Shown one piece after another: positions 58,900 to 64,000 of a stretch of 64,000 bases of DNA. Source of the DNA: Knoxdaviesia capensis. Lineage: Eukaryota; Ascomycota; Sordariomycetes; Microascales; Gondwanamycetaceae. Position 1 is the first letter of the stretch. The number at the start of each line of letters is the position of its first letter. The stretch covers positions 2,565,044 through 2,629,043 of the forward strand of contig LNGK01000008.1 of NCBI GenBank assembly GCA_001510575.1, given 5' to 3'. The notes beneath the pieces are model-generated. The model did not search any database, was not told the DNA's origin, and saw only the letters and a program-made list of their open reading frames with translations. The position numbers and the translations under genes were made by a program.

Positions 58900-60350
58900 A
58901 GTAGGATACCGGATATAGGTAAGGATCCTAGCTAGTATCTAAACTAAAACGATATTTAATTTTCTTAATATAGGCGTTATAAGATAGCTAAAGGCGTTAA
59001 GTCGCCTTATTACGGATTATATAAATACTTAAGAAGAACGCGGTAGACTTCTCTTTACGTATATTAAAGCGTAAGGAAAGCTACTTAAGTATAGCTTCGT
59101 ATTTATCTTAAGAGTTAAGAATATAACTAATAAAGATATCGTTTACGTAGATAAGGAAATAGATAATCCTACGTAAGTTTATTTATTAATAGGGATCCTA
59201 CGTAAAGTAAATAAGGCCTAGAGACTTAAATTCCTTAGAAAGCGTATTAAACTAAAGAATTAGGGACTTACTTAAGCTATAAAGGGCGCGCTTTAGGAAA
59301 GCGATATAACTAGGGTAACGCTTACGGAGGGGTTCCGGTAGCTAAACGTAAATCTCTAAACTAGTATCCTCTAGAGAGGTATTTAGAAAAGTATTAGAAA
59401 CGTTAAACTATAGAAGCTTAAGGTTAAAAAGAGCGGTAAACGTAAAGAATAAGTAAAGTAAATACGTAGCGAGTATCGCTATATACGTATTAAGCGTAGA
59501 CGCCTTTTACTAATTACCTTATACTATATAGCGAGCTTTAAAACGTATAATCTTATTATCCTTATCGAGCTTATACTTCTAGACCTATTTAGTTAGAATA
59601 ACGCGCTAGTTACTTAAGCGAGGGACTATTTCCTACGTACCTTTACTTTCTAGCGAGGTTATCTTAAACTAGCTAGCTTTAAGAAATTCTTTATTATATA
59701 GATAAGCTAATATCCTACGCTAGGATTTAGGCTCTAGGGCGCGAATATATAGAGGGCGAACTTTAAAAGAGGCCGCTATAGTAAAGGAAGCGTATAGCGG
59801 CTTAAAGAACTCTTATAAATCTAAGTAAGGTAGTAAGCTATATTCCTTAAATAGGAAAATATAGGCGCGATCCTCTATACTAAGTAGTAACTTAGTAGCT
59901 TCGATAGCTATTAAGTTAATATACCTAGTAAGGGGACGCCTATTTCGTAGTAGTAACTAGCGCCGAGCGGGGAGCTCGGGCGTATTCTTTACCGATACTA
60001 CGCGAGCTTATTCTAAAGGAACGAGTATTAGAGGCTTAGCGGATAAAGTAGTAAAAAGGGTTTAACTACTTAATAGTAACGATTAGCGTTAATTAGGCCG
60101 TAAGGCCTACTTATCCGCATCTACTACTAGCGCTAAAAGAGCTTAGTCTAAAGAAACGAGTATTAGAGACTTAGTAGGCCTTTCCTTAGTAGCTAAGGAA
60201 TTTACTTAGGTAACGAGGGAATCCCTAGCGATATCTAGCGAAGTAATAATATCGTTAACGTAATTAGTATTAGTAACTAGTTTTATATTAAGAGATTCTA
60301 ATAAAGTATATATATAAGGGTATTTAAGTTTTAAAATAACTAAAAGTATA
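58900..60350 (-). pseudogene. copia reverse transcriptase segment
   Basis: The active-site box reads LIYVNDIFIS (YVND at 59,138-59,149), against the family's YVDD, with the second catalytic Asp position changed to Asn by RIP. Further on, FNIRKEKSTAFFLSIYIIRN and SYNAYIKKI match the conserved copia region after the box. The outer limits are approximate. Confidence 0.85.
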
Positions 60351-60899
60351 GATTACGTAAACTAAGGTATTATTATAGTACTTATAGAAGACGCTAAGCT
60401 AGGGGTATACTTAATAGAGTTCCTAATAGAAGAGGCGTATACCCCTAAAGGTATAGAAGACGAGGCTAGGGGATAAACTATAACGTATAGCGTATATAGC
60501 GTTAAAAGGTATTACGGGCCTTATCTTAATAAGAGGTTTACTTCTAACGTAGATAGACGTTAAGAAGTAGTAATTTAGTTATTAACTACTTTAGATAAGG
60601 CTAGCTAAGAAGCTAATATCTAATTAAATAATAGTATAGGAAGTCTTTTAGAGTATTAGACGCCTTTATTAATATATTTAAAGAAAAGTAAGGAGTCCGC
60701 TTAAGAATAGAGGTTAGGGATCTCTAAGATTTAAGTAAGCTTAAGAGCTTTAGTTAGCGAATACTCTTCTTAAGGCGTAGTCTTATTATAGAAAAGGCGC
60801 TTATTAAAGTAGATATTACGTATACTAATAACCTTATTAAGAACGGGGATCTAGATTTAAAAGATATTATATATAATATAGCTAACTAAATAGCTAATA

Positions 60900-62050
60900 T
60901 ACGTATAAAAGGAAGCCTTATACTAGCGGCGATCCTATCTAAGTTCTTAACGCGCCTAAAGAAGATAGGCTTTATAGCTATACGCGTAGACGCTATATTA
61001 GTTATTAGCGAGATATACTATATATTTTTTAAAGCGTTCCGAAAGAGAGGAAGTATATAATATATAGTAGGTAATAAGCTAAGACGATAGTATCTAATTT
61101 AGCGAGCGCTAAGAGTAACGCTAAATTAATATTATATTATATAGATATATAGTAACGTAAATAGTCTTACTAAAGAGTTTACTTAGTAGTTAAGAACCCG
61201 CGAGTATTTTTATATATTTATTAAAGATAAGTTAACTTATTTACTTAACGAGCCCGTTAGGCTCGTAAGTACGTAGTAGAGAATACTTAAGGATAATACT
61301 ATTATTTTTAGTAAACGTTTACTATAAAGATTAAGTAAAACCTTCCTTATTAATTATATTAGCTTTATTATCTATATAAATATAGATAATAGGAATACTA
61401 AATTAGCGTTTAATACGCGTTACGAACGCCTTAGTATTAGAAATAAACTTAGGTACGGTCTTCGATACTTAAAGAAATACCGTTATAAACCCTAAAAATT
61501 CGTTTACTTAGATTTATACTTAATTATATCTACCGCTAATAAGTAAATAGAAAAGATTAACGCCTAAGCGCTTAAATAGTCTTATAGCCTTATATATAAT
61601 AAGTAAATAATTAATTACTTATATAACGCTAGATAAAGTATATAAAATATACTCTAGAAGCTTTAACGCGCTATTAGACGGCTTAATATTAATTTACTTA
61701 AGAATATACTTAAGTATAGTTTTACTTATATAACTAATACGTAAATACTAAATAGTAATAGTCGTATTATAAGGAATCGTACTCTTATATCGGCTTAAGA
61801 AATAAACTAATAAAGGCTCTAAATTATAAGTAATACTAGCGAGCGATATATAATAAATAGCGCCTATTAGTAGTATATTATTTACTCTTTCTATATAGAG
61901 TAGATTATTATTAGAAGGGAGCTCCTTAATAACGGTAGGTACCCTTAAGCGAGTAATACGTAAGGTATCGTCGAAGCTATTATATTATATTCTACTTATA
62001 TAAAATATCTTCTAACTAACTATATTAAGATAAAAACCCTTAATAAGAGT
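60900..62050 (-). pseudogene. copia integrase segment
   Basis: On the minus strand GFYLNIVS (about 62,020) matches the stretch between protease and integrase. YIYIDNKANIINKEG (about 61,360-61,400) and YEPNGLVK (about 61,240) correspond to the second Asp and the Glu region of the DDE core. Zinc-finger cysteines are lost to Tyr. Limits are approximate. Confidence 0.75.
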
Positions 62051-62189
62051 AACCCTATTTAAATATAGGTTAGCTACCTTACTAAAGGGAAGCTTAAAAT
62101 AACTAGCGAGTACGCGCTTACTTTAGGCCGCGATTAGAAAAGAGCTAGGATTAGCGTAGATAGCCTTACCTAGCTTTACGTAGATAACT

Positions 62190-62265
62190 TTAATTAAGAG
62201 ATTAACGTCGTTAATAACGTATAACGTAGAACTATTATTAAGGATAGTAGAGTTCTAGAAACGCG
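62190..62265 (-). pseudogene. copia protease active-site segment
   Basis: Minus-strand reading NSTILNNSSTLYVINDVN fits the aspartic protease box of copia elements, in which an LDSGA-type core is expected; the catalytic Asp is now Asn. Confidence 0.75.
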
Positions 62266-62449
62266 AATTACTATTTATATAAGTAGTAGATAAAACTATA
62301 GCTTACTTAGGCGCGGGCTAAAAGATAACGGCTCCTACTTAATACTTATCGTTAAATATAGTATTAGAAGAGGGAACGGGTAGGGTAGGCGTTATACTTA
62401 TTAAAGAAGAAGAAGTAGAAGTAGAAGCCTTCTATAAGGTCGAGCGGTT

Positions 62450-63650
62450 ACCGCGACCTTAGGAATTACCTCTCTTAGAATTACTTTACTACTTAGAGGG
62501 CTTAGACGAGTACTTAATAGGGATAAGGCGTTCTAGTTAGCGACTTATAGCGCGGAATATATCTAGGCTTTCTTACTACTTAAAAGTAAAACGGACTATA
62601 GAAGTAAGCTTATATAAAAGAGTCTTTACTACGATATATTCGCCTATTATATAATAGAATACGAAGTAGTATCGAAAATTAAAGAAATAAGTCGCTCCTA
62701 GGACGTAGAAGTACTTAATTAACGTAGAAGAAGTAGCTAGGAATAGTTACTAATTACCTACCTAACTAGTAGTAGCTATAGTAATATTAGAGCTCGTACG
62801 AGTATCTATAAGACGTACGATAAGCGTATAAGAGATATCGTTAAGGCTAAAATTAGGTTTAATTTAGTAGATAAGAAATTTATTAGATAAATATTTACTA
62901 AATTCTAGGTTTATACTATTATTAAGAATATTAATTAAGTCTTATAGTATAACCTAGCTATCTTAAATAAGCTAAAGATATAGCGTACGAAGACGCGCTT
63001 AGACCGCTCGCTAGGACTTAACTTAATAGACTAAGTTACTAATAGTTTTAGCTATAGTAAGGACCGTACGATAAGTATTAAAAATACTTAATATATCCTT
63101 AATTACGTTTTAATTATATACTTCGTAAAAGTACGAGAGTATATATCGCGGGATATAGTTACTTATACCTTAGGGATAGGAATTAAACGCCTTAGCGTAC
63201 GTAAGGTCCGTTAACGAAACGCGTATTATATCTAAGAGTATAGTATACGTTAGACTAGGGCTTACCTAGGAAGACGCGAGCCTAACGTTAGACTCGAGAC
63301 CTTTATAGACGACCTTATAAATAAATTCGTAATATATTAGCTTAGACGCGTACTCTACTTTAACGTATAAATAATCGGTAATAGCCTAGTTATATACTTC
63401 CTTACGCGTTTAAGTAATAAGAGGGTTAATAGCTAGCGTATATACGTTTAGGTCCCTATCGGGGTTAACGTATTACTAAACGCTATACTAAGCTAACTAA
63501 GCTTCTATAGTATCGATCTATAGGAACTACTTATTAGAAGATAAGAGCTTCGGAAGCGTAGAGGATATAGTAGGCGTAGCCTATAGAGCGTTAGGGACGT
63601 AGGAGGATATTACGTATAGATAAGGTAATTATTTAAGAATAAGATAACTA
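62450..63650 (-). pseudogene. copia gag region
   Basis: Between the primer-binding site and protease. The minus strand gives a long register with stops mainly at former Gln and Trp codons. A CCHC zinc knuckle cannot be seen, which is expected as TGC and TGT codons are lost. Confidence 0.6.
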
Positions 63651-63775
63651 GATAAAATAACTTAAAAGTTAGATATTTAAGTAAAAAAAATTAATAACTT
63701 ATCGTTAATAAGAAGTTTCTAGATACTAATATAAATCTTAAAAGAGTAAAGTATTTAAATAAGAGAAAATCTATT

Positions 63776-63787
63776 TAGGCTTATAAC
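63776..63787 (-). other. primer-binding site, initiator tRNA-Met anticodon type
   Basis: Directly adjacent to the 5' LTR. On the sense strand it reads GTTATAAGCCTA. Undoing two RIP changes gives a sequence complementary to the anticodon stem-loop of eukaryotic initiator tRNA-Met, the half-tRNA priming mode known from Drosophila copia. Confidence 0.7.
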
Positions 63788-63940
63788 TATAGTATCTAAT
63801 TATATATTAATTCTTCTATATATCTAACTAGCGGTATATAGCTAGGCGGAGTCCTAGATAAATACCGTAGGCTTATTACCTAATCTAAGCATGATATAGC
63901 ACGTGATAGTGCTTATATGAGAGTGCTATATACTGCCGCA
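63788..63940 (-). repeat. 5' LTR of the copia element
   Basis: 153 bp, same orientation as 56,761-56,913. It keeps more CA/TG sites, including the sense-strand start TGCGGCAG. A TATA-like ATATAAGCAC lies about 25 bases in. Followed by GGTAT, the possible target-site duplication. Confidence 0.92.
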
Positions 63941-64000
63941 GGTATAGCATCACTTTATAGCCCTTATAACCTATATTTCTCCTAGGTGCTTATAGTTCAT
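63941..64000. other. right flank of the copia element
   Basis: Sixty bases with several CA and TG dinucleotides kept, so much less RIP-mutated than the left flank. No feature seen. Confidence 0.5.

Larger units (their letters stand above)
56761..63940 (-). mobile_element. Ty1/copia LTR retrotransposon, RIP-destroyed
   Basis: A 7.18-kb element bounded by 153-bp direct repeats. Minus-strand reading gives the copia order: gag region, protease, integrase, reverse transcriptase, RNase H. Decayed motifs are recognisable: protease LNNSST followed by HV-like residues (62.2 kb), integrase TDN-type and NGLV stretches (61.2-61.4 kb), reverse transcriptase LIYVNDIFIS (59.1 kb) and RNase H with TEAKLLALS (58.4-58.6 kb). 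Integrase before reverse transcriptase defines copia rather than gypsy. Stops are scattered and mostly fit lost Gln, Trp and Arg codons. CA and TG are nearly absent over about 7 kb while CG remains, the mark of heavy RIP. It is about 1.2 kb longer than needed on the RNase H side. The element is surely inactive. Confidence 0.95.

Overview
This window is chromosomal DNA of a filamentous ascomycete (Pezizomycotina, most likely Eurotiomycetes). The evidence is short GT-AG introns of about 70-160 nt, one with a visible CTAAC branch site; a housekeeping gene set typical of such fungi (MLH1, QTRT2-like, an LCCL membrane protein, secreted alkaline phosphatase, CutC, GEP4, ORC2, dolichol kinase); an intronless tRNA-Asn; TTAGGG-type telobox motifs; and a retrotransposon destroyed by repeat-induced point mutation (RIP). 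The exact species cannot be read from the sequence alone.

Layout. Positions 1-18,524 have no gene I can support; this is a very long gap for a compact fungal genome. A minus-strand orphan gene lies at 18.5-19.3 kb, followed by a second 5-kb gap. A dense block follows: a BTB-like/bromodomain protein (24.5-25.8 kb, +); MLH1 (26.2-28.6 kb, +, two introns) converging on the QTRT2-like gene (28.8-30.3 kb, -); and a divergent LCCL-domain membrane protein (31.5-33.7 kb, +). A 5.6-kb gap precedes a secreted alkaline phosphatase (39.3-41.5 kb, +, three introns). Then come a GC-rich orphan (43.0-44.1 kb, +), an alpha/beta-hydrolase-fold protein without a catalytic serine (44.3-45.1 kb, -), a CutC-family protein (46.0-47.2 kb, +), a GEP4-like phosphatase (48.4-49.2 kb, -) divergent from ORC2 (49.6-51.8 kb, +), tRNA-Asn(GUU) (52.1 kb, +) and dolichol kinase SEC59 (53.2-56.1 kb, -).

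The right end (56,761-63,940) is one Ty1/copia element on the minus strand. It has two 153-bp direct-repeat LTRs, a primer-binding site that fits the anticodon region of initiator tRNA-Met, and decayed protease, integrase, reverse transcriptase and RNase H in copia order. CA and TG dinucleotides are almost gone from it while CG is kept. An opposite-strand Cys-rich reading frame, now seen as Tyr-rich, lies between RNase H and the 3' LTR and is not explained by standard copia structure.

The genes do not form a pathway cluster. They are independent core functions: mismatch repair, replication origin licensing, queuosine tRNA modification, cardiolipin synthesis and dolichyl-phosphate supply. The most unusual items are the BTB/bromodomain fusion with a Trp where the acetyl-lysine-anchoring Asn should be, the Ser-to-Gln hydrolase, the near-saturated RIP of the copia element with its antisense Cys-rich frame, and the 18.5-kb gene desert.
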